NCBI GenBank assembly: GCA_947502645.1
Contig: CANNAD010000003.1
Coordinates: 118,622-182,621 of the forward strand
Length of the DNA stretch: 64,000 bases
Direction of reading: 5' to 3'
Source of the DNA: an uncultured Micrococcaceae bacterium
GTDB lineage: Bacteria; Actinomycetota; Actinomycetes; Actinomycetales; Micrococcaceae
The notes beneath the pieces are model-generated. The model was not told the DNA's origin. It saw only the letters and a program-made list of their open reading frames with translations, and made no database searches. The position numbers and the translations under genes were made by a program. Positions 38,354-48,600 of the stretch are shown here, piece after piece (within the stretch, counting starts at the first letter, position 1; each line of letters begins with the position of its first letter).

Positions 38354-39325
38354 CTAGACGGTTGCGCGCTGCTGCGGTGCTGAAACGTCCGCCAGGATTC
38401 TCTTGAGGACAGCTTCAGGGGTGGCACCGGCGAATTCGGCTTCGGGATCCATGACAAACCGGTGGGTCCACACGTAGGGGGCAAGTTCCTTGACATCGTC
38501 CGGAAGAACGTAGTTGCGGTCCTGACTGGCCGCCCATACTTTCGCTGCACGGACCATGGCCAGGGCGCCGCGGACGCTGACGCCGAGCCGGGTCTCGGGG
38601 GCGTTGCGGGTTTCTTCGGTGAGCCGTGAAATGTATTCGAGAATCGCCGGGTCCACGTGGGTGGTGGCTGCGAGGTCCGCCATGTCGTTGACGGCCTGCG
38701 TGGTGATGATCGGTGTCAGTGCCAGGGAGCGGTCGCGGGTTGCCGCTCCGCCAAGAAGTTCCACCGTGGATGCGTGATCCGGGTAGCCGATGTGCGTTTT
38801 GATGAGGAAGCGGTCCAGCTGCGCCTCCGGAAGCCGGTATGTTCCGGCCTGCTCGATCGGGTTCTGTGTGGCGATGACCATGAAGGGGCGCGGGTTGGAG
38901 TGGGTCACACCGTCCACAGTGACCCGGGACTCTTCCATGACTTCCAGCAGTGCGGACTGCGTTTTCGGGGAGGCACGGTTGATTTCATCGGCGAGCACAA
39001 TATTCGCGAAGACGGGACCCTTGTGGAACTCGAAAACCTGGGTTTTCTGGTCATAGACGGTGATGCCGGTGACGTCCGAGGGCAAGAGGTCTGGTGTGAA
39101 CTGGATGCGGGAGTGTGAGCCCTGGACGGTAGCTGCGAGGGAACGCGCCAGCATGGTTTTACCGGTGCCGGGGGCGTCCTCCAGCAGGACATGGCTATCG
39201 GTGAGCATGGCGGTGAGCATCAGACGAACTACCCGTGGCTTCCCGAGAATCGCCTGCCCAACGTTGCCCACCAGCTTGTCAAAGGTTCCGGCAAACCAGG
39301 TAGCCTGCTCAGCGGTCATCGCCAT
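38354..39325 (-). CDS. MoxR family AAA+ ATPase
   Basis: A 323-residue AAA+ chaperone-like ATPase. Walker A LLEDAPGTGKTMLARSLA (about residues 53-70), Walker B NIVLADEINRASPKTQSALL (about 109-128), sensor-1 MVIATQNPIEQAGTYRLPEA, arginine-finger region LDRFLIKTHIGYPD, and a C-terminal lid (SRLTEETRNAPETRLGVSVR). MoxR proteins use ATP to remodel or mature partner proteins, typically with DUF58/VWA factors. The ATG at 39325 has GAAGGAAC upstream. It is located directly after the two giant surface-protein genes and before DUF58, making it the first catalytic component of this locus. Confidence 0.94.
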   Translation of the reverse strand: MAMTAEQATWFAGTFDKLVGNVGQAILGKPRVVRLMLTAMLTDSHVLLEDAPGTGKTMLARSLAATVQGSHSRIQFTPDLLPSDVTGITVYDQKTQVFEFHKGPVFANIVLADEINRASPKTQSALLEVMEESRVTVDGVTHSNPRPFMVIATQNPIEQAGTYRLPEAQLDRFLIKTHIGYPDHASTVELLGGAATRDRSLALTPIITTQAVNDMADLAATTHVDPAILEYISRLTEETRNAPETRLGVSVRGALAMVRAAKVWAASQDRNYVLPDDVKELAPYVWTHRFVMDPEAEFAGATPEAVLKRILADVSAPQQRATV

Positions 39326-39433
39326 GGTGTCTGTTCCTTCTGTCTGTGATGCGGCCGGACTCGCGCCCGGACCGCAATAGGGCCTTGATTATCTTAGCGA
39401 GTAAAGGGGTACGGCTCGATGGGTAGTTGTCTC

Positions 39434-42400
39434 CTACCAGCTGACATGGTTCGACTCCCAAGTGCGGCCGTCGCCCGTTGACACCCTGAAGAAGTACGGA
39501 CCCCAGTTGGGGTTGTGGTTGCTGGAGTCCTCGCGCTCGATCAGGCAGGCATCACCGATCTCGGCGCCACCACGCGAGTTGGTCTTGGTCACGTAGTTAC
39601 TGCCGAACTGGCCTGTGTTCTCGGTGTAGCAGCGGAAGATGACGGTGGTACTGGGTGGAAGGAGCTCGCCGATCATCAGGAAATAATTGCACCTGCCATC
39701 ACCACACACCGGTTCGCCATCTGCATTCTCGTTGTCAATGACGGGAGTATCGGCACCTTGCCGGAGGGTCAGTTCCGGCGATGCCGAACGGTCCGACGCC
39801 GTGAACGTCCGGCAATCACCGCCACCGCGGCAGACCTCGATCCGGACGTTGTGCCGGTCTTCAGGCTGGTTCCCACCAGTCCAGGAACCTGAGTTCGACA
39901 CAGATTTTCCGTCCACGGTCACGTTGACGGTGGCGCCACCCGGCTTCCCATTGGCATACGCAGAACCGTTCTTTTCCCACGTGAACGTCACGTTGAAACC
40001 GTTGACTGAGCTCCGGATATTCGAGGCATCCCGGATGGGGCCGAACGGTGTCACTGCATTCGAGGCAGCACTGGCGGGCCCGGGCCCAGCTTCGTTGCGT
40101 GCGCGGACCCGGAAGGAGTGTGAGTTTCCATTGGACAACCCATTCACCGCACTGCCAGGGCCGCCAAAGCCCTGCCAACTACCACCGTTGACACTGACCT
40201 GGTAACTGCTGATGGCACTGCCGTTGGAGGCGGGAGCACCGAAGTCCAGTTTCACTCGGCCGTCCTCGCCCGTGGCCTTCGCCGTTACCTGCCCCACACC
40301 ACCGGGGATGCCGAAGGGAACAACCGCACCGGACTGGGCGCTCGCAGCGGAGGCGCCCGCCTTATTCTGTGCGATGACGGCAAAGCGGTAATTGGAGCTC
40401 TTGTTCAACCCGGTCAGGGTGAGCCCGTTACTGCCTGCCTCGACGCTGCGCGACTGGGCAGAATCCAGGCTCCCATCCCGGTAGACCCGCAGATCGTACT
40501 TCTGGATCGGCGCACCATTATTTGCCGGTGCCTTCCAGGACACCACAATGGAACCGCCATTGACCGCATCCGTATTGCGGTCCGCGCGCGGAGCCAACGG
40601 CGTCGCTGGTGGGCCAGCCGGGGTTTCTGCAGCAGAGACGGGGCTCCAGTCAGAGGGCTCGGAGGCATCGTTAACAGCCTGAACCCGGATCTGGTACGCC
40701 GTACCATTACTCAGGCCCGCCCAGGTCAAGCTGGTCCCGGTGACCCCGGTCTTCTGGGTCACGCCGTTCGCTGGCGCAGGCGAGATCTCCAGATTGTAGG
40801 CCTTCACCGGCGACCCCTTGGATTCGGGTACATTCCAGCTGACATCGAGCTTGCTGTCACCGAACTTCAGGATCGGTGCTGCCGGTGCTTCCGGACGCAC
40901 ATCGGGCCGGGCAACGGCCGACGGCGGCGAGGGCTCGGACTCGCCCATTGCGTTGACCGCCACGACGGTAAAGGTGTATTCCACATTGTTGGTCAGGCCA
41001 GTGAGTTGGCACGTCGTGGAAGCACACTGTTGACTGAAGTTCGCTGCCGTAACCGTGTATCCGGTGATGGCCGAACCATTGTTCGCCGGCGGATCCCAGG
41101 AGAGCACCACCAGTTGGTCTCCGGTCCGCTCCACCACGGGAGTCAGCGGCGCATCGGGTGTGGACTTGACCGTCAGAAGAACCTGTCCGTCCACTTCACG
41201 TGCGGGATCGCCGGTGCGGTCCTGCACCCGGTAGGTCACGGTCATGGTGCCCACAAAGTCCTCGGCCGGAGTGACCTCCAGGGAGGACCCGTTCACAGAT
41301 GCGGATCCCTGACCAGTGCTCGTGACAGCCGAGATGATCTGCAGCGGTTCATCAGGGAACGGATTGACGTCGTTTTCCAGCACGTTCACCGTTACCGGCT
41401 GCCCCGATTCGGCTTCCGGCACGACGTCGTCGTTCGCTACAGGCAATGGACGATCGGTGGCCAGGACAATGATGTCCACCACCGCGGTCACGGGTTCATT
41501 GCTGCCGTCTGAAACGGACACCGTCACCGATCCGGCGTTGCCCTTTTCGGCGTCGGCATCAGCTTCGGCGCTCAGCACACTACCGTTCAGGGATACCCGC
41601 ACCCCATCAACGGTGGAGTCGGCAACGGAGAACTCAAGGTTCGGGACGTCTTCCGGGTTGGGGTCCGACGCCGCCTGCCGCAAATCCAGCGTGGCCGCCG
41701 CTTCACCCTGGGCTGCCTCGAGCGTATTGCCAGCGAGAGTGGGCGGAAGGTTCTCCTCAGGATCCGGCAGGACAGTGATGCCCACGCTCAGAGTCGATTT
41801 CAGGCCGTCGGGATCGTCGGGCCCCGAACCATCCGTGACCTCAAAAACCACCGAAGCGGGACCAGAAAAACCGTCCTCCGAAGTGAAGACCATGGTGTTC
41901 GCATCACTGACAGAAACCTGTCCGCCCACGGCGGTGACGCCGTCGGCCTCGGTCAGACGCGGCGTACGCCCGTTGCGGACCGTCACCAGATCATCGAGCT
42001 CCAGGGTGAGTTCTTCCCCGGATTGCACCTCCAGCGGAGGGAAATCCTTCAGGGTGGGATGCGGCTCCGCGGAACCGGGAATCATCATGAACGCGGTTGA
42101 GCTCAGCCCGTCCCTGTCCGTGAGCGTGTACGGAATGATCTGCGCTTTGGCTGTCAGCTGGACAACAGCAGTGCCATCTTCTCCCAGCGTCACGCCACCC
42201 GGGTTGCCGGGGAGGCTGGCCGTCACATCCGCAACCACGCCGTCCGGATCCTCATCGTTCTTCAGGAACGGTACGGTGACCTCCGTCTTGCCGACGGTTT
42301 CCGGAAACGGGAAGCGGTCATCGCGGGCAATGGGCGCCAGCAGCGGCGCGTCGGGACGCGCTTCGACGGTCAGCGTGGCCGTGTCAGTCCCGCCGCGTTC

Positions 42401-45400
42401 ATCGGAAGCCGTATAGCGGACCACGGTGTGGCCGGGAATTTCCGGTGCCGTCACCAGTACTTTCCCATCCTCCACACGAACGGGAACCTCTCCGATGGCT
42501 TCTGCCCCGCCGGGGGCGAAGACCACGCGGTCGCCGTCGGCGTCGGTGTCATTCCTGAGGACATCCACAGCGACCGTGCGGCCGGGGCGGACGATCGTGG
42601 AATCGTCGAGCGCAACCGGAGGCTGGTTGTTGTTGGCTTTCGGCGCAATCCCCACGGATATGGTGGCCGTGGAGCGGACACCGAGACGATCCGCCACAAC
42701 ATAACTGAACGTATCCGTTCCGCCGGTGTTTCCGCTGGCCCTGTAATCAATGTACGAAGCTCCCACGGTGGCGGTGCCCTTCGTGGGCGACTGCTCAATG
42801 CCGATCAGGGTCACGGAGTCGCCGTCGGGATCAATGCTGTTCAACGGAACAGCAATGCGGGTGCTCTGCCCCTCAAAAACCCGCCCGGTGAGGCTCTTGG
42901 GCTGCGGTGGAGAATTGTCCTCCACATCCAGTGGCTTGATATGGATGGTCACCTGGGCGGAAGACTCCTGCCCGTCCGGCCCGGCTACCGCGTAGATCGC
43001 ACGCACAGATTTCGCTTCGGTACCGGCACGGAAGCGCAGTTCCTCACCGGACATCGCCAGGAGGCCGTCGGCATCGTCCACCGTTTCCACCAGTTCCGGC
43101 AACAGGGTGATGGGCGCGCCGTTGGGATGTTCGTCGTTCGCCAGGACCGGGATATTGACGACGTCGTTGACGCGAACCGTGACCTCGTCCGGATTGGCGC
43201 GTGGAGGCTGCAGCTTCGCAGGCCGTGGGACAGGCACAATGGACACTTCCCCCACGGAACTTTCCAGTCCGTTGGAGACGGTGTACTTCACCACCGTCGG
43301 CGCCGCGAGGCCCCGAGTATCCGTAATCCGCAGGACGCTGTGATCCACCACGGATACGGTGATGGCCTTCTCGCCCGGCTGCGTCACGGACTGGACCACG
43401 AGCACTCCCCCGGCAGGGTCTGCATCATTGGCCAGTACGTCCACCAGCGCCTCCCCGCCAGCAGGCAGCAAGGCCATGTCATGGACCGCGACCGGGGCGC
43501 CGTCGTCTGCATTCGCCGCCTCAACATCTACCCGGATCAGCCCCGTAGCGCTGGCCGGTCCGTTACTGACCAGATACGTGAGGTAATAGGTGCCCACAGC
43601 TGCGGAACGGAACGTGATGGTTCCAACGTCCGCGTTCATGGTGACCGTGGCATCCTCCACCTGGTCAACCTGGGCCAGCCGCAGCCGGGCGTCCGTAGGG
43701 CTCGTGTCATTCTTCAGCGGCGATATGGTGGCGTCTTCGCCAGCGCTGATCCGCACGTGGTCGGCGTTGGCTACCGGCGGAAGCTTCCCGGCCGGCTCCA
43801 CCTTGAAGGTCATGTTCGACGTCGTTCGTTCACGACCGTCCGAAACGGTCACCGCCACGGTTTTCTCGCCGAGGCTCAAGCCAACATCCTGGAATGTCAG
43901 AACGCCATCGGCCCGGGTACGGACAATGTCCTGTTTGTTCTCCACGGCGGCGCCCACCAGCTGAAGCGGATCACCGTCCGGATCAACCCAGTCAGTCAGA
44001 ATGTTCTGGGTGATTTCCCCGCCCTGCTCAACCGTGATGACGGATTTACGCTCCTGCACGGGCGACTGGTTGCTCTCGGCGTCGACAACCTTCAACCGCA
44101 CACGCGCGGTGTCCTCACCGCCACGGCCGTCGTCGACCGTATAGGTGATGGTCTCGGAACCACTCGCATCCGGCGGGACAACGATCTGCAGACCCGTCCT
44201 GTTATAGATGGACTGAACCGTCCCGATCCCTGGCTGGCTCCCCTCCAGCGTGGCCGTCAGCAGGTCGCCGTCAGGATCCGAATCATTGAAAAGTATGGGC
44301 AACACAGTGGTGCGGCCCGGCCTGACACCGAAATCGTCATCCTCGGCCACAGGCTGGCGGTTGTCCTTGGTGCGGTCCGGCAGCGCGGTCTCCCGGCTGA
44401 CCTCGTTCGACTCTTCCTCGGAGTTTTTGTCGTCCTCGCCGGGGGGCGGAATCAGATCATCCCAGTTGTCCACCACCTGCATCTGGTCGGTCACCAACCA
44501 GATACTTCCACCGGACATGTCATTGAGGACGACGACGTCCCGGTTCACCCGGAAGGTCAGTTCCGACTGCGCCCCCAGAGACGGAATCGGCTCATTTCTG
44601 TCCTGTGCGGAATCCGTACACGAGCGAATATAGGTTCGGCTACCCACCCATGCGGAATGCACACACTGGCCCACAACCGCAGGCGCCGCCGGCTGTCCTC
44701 CGCCGGGAGCCTCGATCCGGCGTACATCACCGCTATCCAACGACACCGTGAACAGTGCGTCCGCTCCCGCAACTGCTGTACGCGCCGAGTCCACGGTGGT
44801 GCTCAGCTGCAGTGTCAGGTCGGTGCCCTCAAGTTCGACGACGGCCTCACCGGGCAGATAAAGCCTGCCAGCCTCGGCATCAAGCACCACGGGCATCTCG
44901 CCGGCGGCCGCTATCTGAAGTTCGTCGGCCTGTTCGAAGTCCCTCAACCGGCTGCTCGAGGCTTCGGCATACGTTCCGTCGTCGTCGCGCGTGAACGTGG
45001 TCAGATGACCGGTCTCGGGGGAAACAGAGAATATGGTGTCATCGTGCCCAACTGCCGTGACCAGACCTTTGGTGTCCTTGATCAGGGGGTCAGCACTCTC
45101 AGCGGAAAATGAAGCAAGCGCGTCAGGGGCAACAGCCCAGAGCGAGCCTGAGATTGGATCAGTGATGGCGACCATATCTGTGCCGAGGTCAACATCCGAG
45201 CCGCCCGGGATCCCTGTCGGCTGGCTCTGGCTCACCGTCGCTACATCCACGGTGCTGATACCGGACTGGTCCTGGTCCGTCATGAACACAGTGGCGCCGT
45301 CCTGAATGACGTCGAAAGAATTGGCTTTCGCCACGAAACCGCCGTCGAGCACCTTGGACTCATAGTTGAGGTGCCCCACCATGCCGGCAGCGTTGTTGGT

Positions 45401-45541
45401 CACCCAGACACCGCCGTCGTGCAGTTCCAGCTCAGCGGTTTTGAAACCCGGGTACAGGACAGCCCCGGTCACCGCGACACTCGCAGCAACACCGAAAGCA
45501 AGCGCCGAGACCGTGCGCGACCTGCCCCATGTGAACTTCAT
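39434..45541 (-). CDS. Giant Ig-like/FN3 repeat surface protein, copy 1
   Basis: A 2035-residue protein. A signal-anchor helix (SALAFGVAASVAVTGAVLYP) is followed by a beta-propeller-like region (about 35-360, with GGVWVTNNAAGMVGHLNY and VVVLNDMSGGSIWLVTDQMQ) and an acidic linker (GEDDKNSEEESNE). Eleven Ig/cadherin-like repeats (about 395-1460) carry Ca-binding-like motifs such as FNDSDPDGDLL and RNDTDADGD. Five FN3-like repeats follow (about 1464-1920). The last 100 residues form a distinct four-Cys domain (VCGDGRCNYFLMIGE, ending in TWESNHVSW). I use the ATG at 45541 rather than the TTG 6 bp earlier. It is collinear with the adjacent copy 2 except for this C-terminal tip. Probably surface-exposed; export route and role unknown. 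Confidence 0.88.
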   Translation of the reverse strand: MKFTWGRSRTVSALAFGVAASVAVTGAVLYPGFKTAELELHDGGVWVTNNAAGMVGHLNYESKVLDGGFVAKANSFDVIQDGATVFMTDQDQSGISTVDVATVSQSQPTGIPGGSDVDLGTDMVAITDPISGSLWAVAPDALASFSAESADPLIKDTKGLVTAVGHDDTIFSVSPETGHLTTFTRDDDGTYAEASSSRLRDFEQADELQIAAAGEMPVVLDAEAGRLYLPGEAVVELEGTDLTLQLSTTVDSARTAVAGADALFTVSLDSGDVRRIEAPGGGQPAAPAVVGQCVHSAWVGSRTYIRSCTDSAQDRNEPIPSLGAQSELTFRVNRDVVVLNDMSGGSIWLVTDQMQVVDNWDDLIPPPGEDDKNSEEESNEVSRETALPDRTKDNRQPVAEDDDFGVRPGRTTVLPILFNDSDPDGDLLTATLEGSQPGIGTVQSIYNRTGLQIVVPPDASGSETITYTVDDGRGGEDTARVRLKVVDAESNQSPVQERKSVITVEQGGEITQNILTDWVDPDGDPLQLVGAAVENKQDIVRTRADGVLTFQDVGLSLGEKTVAVTVSDGRERTTSNMTFKVEPAGKLPPVANADHVRISAGEDATISPLKNDTSPTDARLRLAQVDQVEDATVTMNADVGTITFRSAAVGTYYLTYLVSNGPASATGLIRVDVEAANADDGAPVAVHDMALLPAGGEALVDVLANDADPAGGVLVVQSVTQPGEKAITVSVVDHSVLRITDTRGLAAPTVVKYTVSNGLESSVGEVSIVPVPRPAKLQPPRANPDEVTVRVNDVVNIPVLANDEHPNGAPITLLPELVETVDDADGLLAMSGEELRFRAGTEAKSVRAIYAVAGPDGQESSAQVTIHIKPLDVEDNSPPQPKSLTGRVFEGQSTRIAVPLNSIDPDGDSVTLIGIEQSPTKGTATVGASYIDYRASGNTGGTDTFSYVVADRLGVRSTATISVGIAPKANNNQPPVALDDSTIVRPGRTVAVDVLRNDTDADGDRVVFAPGGAEAIGEVPVRVEDGKVLVTAPEIPGHTVVRYTASDERGGTDTATLTVEARPDAPLLAPIARDDRFPFPETVGKTEVTVPFLKNDEDPDGVVADVTASLPGNPGGVTLGEDGTAVVQLTAKAQIIPYTLTDRDGLSSTAFMMIPGSAEPHPTLKDFPPLEVQSGEELTLELDDLVTVRNGRTPRLTEADGVTAVGGQVSVSDANTMVFTSEDGFSGPASVVFEVTDGSGPDDPDGLKSTLSVGITVLPDPEENLPPTLAGNTLEAAQGEAAATLDLRQAASDPNPEDVPNLEFSVADSTVDGVRVSLNGSVLSAEADADAEKGNAGSVTVSVSDGSNEPVTAVVDIIVLATDRPLPVANDDVVPEAESGQPVTVNVLENDVNPFPDEPLQIISAVTSTGQGSASVNGSSLEVTPAEDFVGTMTVTYRVQDRTGDPAREVDGQVLLTVKSTPDAPLTPVVERTGDQLVVLSWDPPANNGSAITGYTVTAANFSQQCASTTCQLTGLTNNVEYTFTVVAVNAMGESEPSPPSAVARPDVRPEAPAAPILKFGDSKLDVSWNVPESKGSPVKAYNLEISPAPANGVTQKTGVTGTSLTWAGLSNGTAYQIRVQAVNDASEPSDWSPVSAAETPAGPPATPLAPRADRNTDAVNGGSIVVSWKAPANNGAPIQKYDLRVYRDGSLDSAQSRSVEAGSNGLTLTGLNKSSNYRFAVIAQNKAGASAASAQSGAVVPFGIPGGVGQVTAKATGEDGRVKLDFGAPASNGSAISSYQVSVNGGSWQGFGGPGSAVNGLSNGNSHSFRVRARNEAGPGPASAASNAVTPFGPIRDASNIRSSVNGFNVTFTWEKNGSAYANGKPGGATVNVTVDGKSVSNSGSWTGGNQPEDRHNVRIEVCRGGGDCRTFTASDRSASPELTLRQGADTPVIDNENADGEPVCGDGRCNYFLMIGELLPPSTTVIFRCYTENTGQFGSNYVTKTNSRGGAEIGDACLIEREDSSNHNPNWGPYFFRVSTGDGRTWESNHVSW

Positions 45542-45613
45542 CCCCAAGAATGCCCCTCAGCAACATCTACCTGGACCGCGGACGGCGGACCGGCACCAGT
45601 CTATCCGCTGGAG

Positions 45614-48600
45614 TCAACAGCGAGGCATGCCAGTCGGCTTACTTCCGTACAGGTTGGCTTGCGTACCAGCTTCCCGGACATGCAGGCCCTTGACGATGAG
45701 ACCGTTGTTGATGCCCCGCGTACCGGCAACCTGTTTGTACCACAGGCCGCTTCCCGAACTGACAAAGCAGGATGCGGTGATGGAGTTGCCCGGGTAGGTC
45801 CAGTGATCGCCCTTGCAGTTGCCCGGGCCGCCATAGTTGTTGCTGCTGAAGTCCGGGGATTCCATGCACGACCTGGTGGTCAGATCAGTCCGACCGCCGC
45901 CGACAACAAGATCCCATCGAGTCTGCGGAGGCTTGGGAGCTGCCCCTGCCTGACCGCTGATGACCCTGCCTTCCGAGCACTGGCCCGTGACGTCGCAGGT
46001 CTGGAATTCGAGAGAGACGGACTTTCCATAATCATCGGCCGGGAAATCTGCCTTTCCGGACATCCCTCCGTTCCTCCATTCCTTGGTCGGAGCCACGTGG
46101 CGGTAGCGAACATAAGCTACTGCCCGACCATTCGACGCGGGTGCGGACCAGGTGAAGTACACGCGCTTATTACCGCGTTCGCTTGTGCCCGAGGAGGCAT
46201 TGGGCGCATGCGGCCGCCCATAGGGAGTGACCGCATTCGAGGCACCGCTGGGAGCCCCGTTCATGCTGGCACCGTCGCTGTTGACCACAGCGCGCAGCGT
46301 CGCAGTAACCCTGCTGCCGTTGGCGAAACCGGACACGGTGTCGCCCGAGTTGACGCCGCGCCAGCCGCCGCCGTTGAAGCTGGCCTGGTAGCTGACCTCT
46401 CCGGCCCGTGCCCCATTGCGCTGTGCTGCGGTGAGCGGGCTGAACGTGATGGTTACGCTTTGACCGGTACCACCGGTGTTGGTCTCCCGCAGCTGCGCCG
46501 GAGCAGGTGAAGCCGGTGATCCAACAGCGCGCCGTGGTGCAGACTGTGCTCCAAAGACGCTCCAGCCAGCCTTGTTTTTGGCGCGGACATCATAGGTGTA
46601 TCCCTGCTCGGAATTCGGAACCGTGATGGTTTGCTCGGAGACGCCGACCACGGGCAGGGTGCGCCGCAACGTGTTGCCCACATACTCGCGCACTTCGTAC
46701 GCCGTGACCTCTGCCCCGTTGTCCGCTACGTCATTCCAGTCCACCTTCAACTGGCTCTGTGCACCAACGGACTCCACACGCTGCGTGGTGGGCGCGGCGG
46801 GAACGTCCGGTATTCCCGCAGGAATCTCCGCGGCCGAATAGTCGCTCCAGTCGGAGGGATCCGGAGCCTTGTTGTGAGCCTGCACCCGCACCTTGTATGC
46901 CGTGCCGTTCTGCAGACCGGTCCACGTCAATGCCGTACCCGTTGCTGTCTTCTGGCTGGCACCGTTGCGCGGCGCAGGAGAGATCTGCAGAGTGTACTTC
47001 TCCACCGGCGAACCCTCGTTCTTCGGCGGAGTCCACTGCACGTCCAGTTCCCCGTCCCCGAACGTCAGGACCGGAGGCTGAGGCTGCTCGGGTTTCGCGT
47101 CCGGCCTGGCCGTGGCTGATTCCGGCGACGGATCAGACGTTCCGTGTTCGTTGACCGCGGCCACCCGAAAAATGTACTCGGTGTTGTTGGTCAGACCAGT
47201 GAGCGTGCAGGTGGTCGTGGTGCAGTCCTGGCTGAATCCACGATTACTGGTGACCTGGTAGGAGGTAATCGGCGAACCATTGCTGGCCGGCGGATCCCAG
47301 GCCAGCACCACGGTCTGGTTACGGACGCTCTCCACCGCAGGAGTGCTCGGCACACCGGGCTTACCCTCCACGGTCAGCAGGATCTGTGCGGACACCTGCC
47401 GGGAGCCCTCACCGGTTTTGTCCTTCACCGTGTAGGTAACGCTCATACTTCCAACGAAGTCCGAGGCAGGGGTAACAACGATCCGGTCGCCGTCCTGTGA
47501 GGCAGTACCGTTGCCGTCAGCGACCACGCGGACGATTTCCAGCGGCGAGTCCGGGAACGGATTCACGTCATTGGCCAGCACATCCACGGGGACAGACTTG
47601 CCCTGAACGGCCTCCGGGACCGTGTCATCGTTGGCAACCGGCAGCGGCCGCGACGAGGCCAGGACACTCAGATCAATCGAGGAAAGCACTTTTTCACTTC
47701 GTCCGTCCGTCACCGATACGGACAGCCGGCCGGTCGTACCGACGGGGGCATCCGAAGCGGCCTCAATGCTCAACGTGGAACCCTGCAGCGAGCCGGTGAA
47801 TCCGGGCGGCACAGCCCCCTCCAACGCAAACTTCAACCGGTCGACGTCGTCGGGGTTTGGATCATCGGCGAGCGCACGCAGGTCAAGTGAGGCGGCAGGT
47901 TCGGCTTTGGCCACCTCGAGCGACCCGGACGTGAACGTTGGCGGGAAGTTGCGGTCCTTGTCCGGGATGACGTTGGTGAGGACGGTCAGTGTGGACTTCA
48001 GGCCCTCGGGGTCATCCGGTCCGGAGCCATCGGTCACCTCGAAGGTGATGGATCCGATGCCTTCATAGTCGATGTCGGCCTGGTAGCTCAGCGTGTTTTC
48101 GTCGGCAACCCAATCCTGGCTGGATGTTCCGATGGCAGAAACGTTTTCCTGGACCGTGAGGCGCGGAGTGCGGCCCTCACGCACCCGGACGTAATCGGCC
48201 AGGTCAAGGGTGAGTTCCTTGCCGGCAGCGACGTCGATGGGGCCCTTTTCGGTCAGCACGGGGTGCTGTTGTCCGCGGCCCGGTACCCAGATCAGCGCTG
48301 TTCCCAGGCCGCCGTCGATGTCCTCGACGGTGTAGGGGATGGCTCGCGGAGTGTCAGTGAGTTCCACCTTCACGACGCCGTCGGCGACGCTTACGCCCTC
48401 GTATTTTGCGGAGTTCACGGTGACGGTAAGGTCTTCGGCGACGCCGTCGGGATCTTCATCGTTCTCCAGTACGGGAACGTCTACAGCTTCGCGGCCCATG
48501 GTTTCGGCCGGTTCCACCCGGTCATCCTTCGCGATGGGTGCAAGGAGTGGGGCGTTCTGGTCCACGATGACCCGGATGTTGCCGACGGCGTCCGCACCGC

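Noticed and set aside
42428-45112. An 894-codon plus-strand open frame opposite giant copy 1.
   Set aside because: High-GC codon bias creates long antisense frames. The peptide is His/Arg/Gly-rich with no domain, while the minus strand encodes regular repeats.
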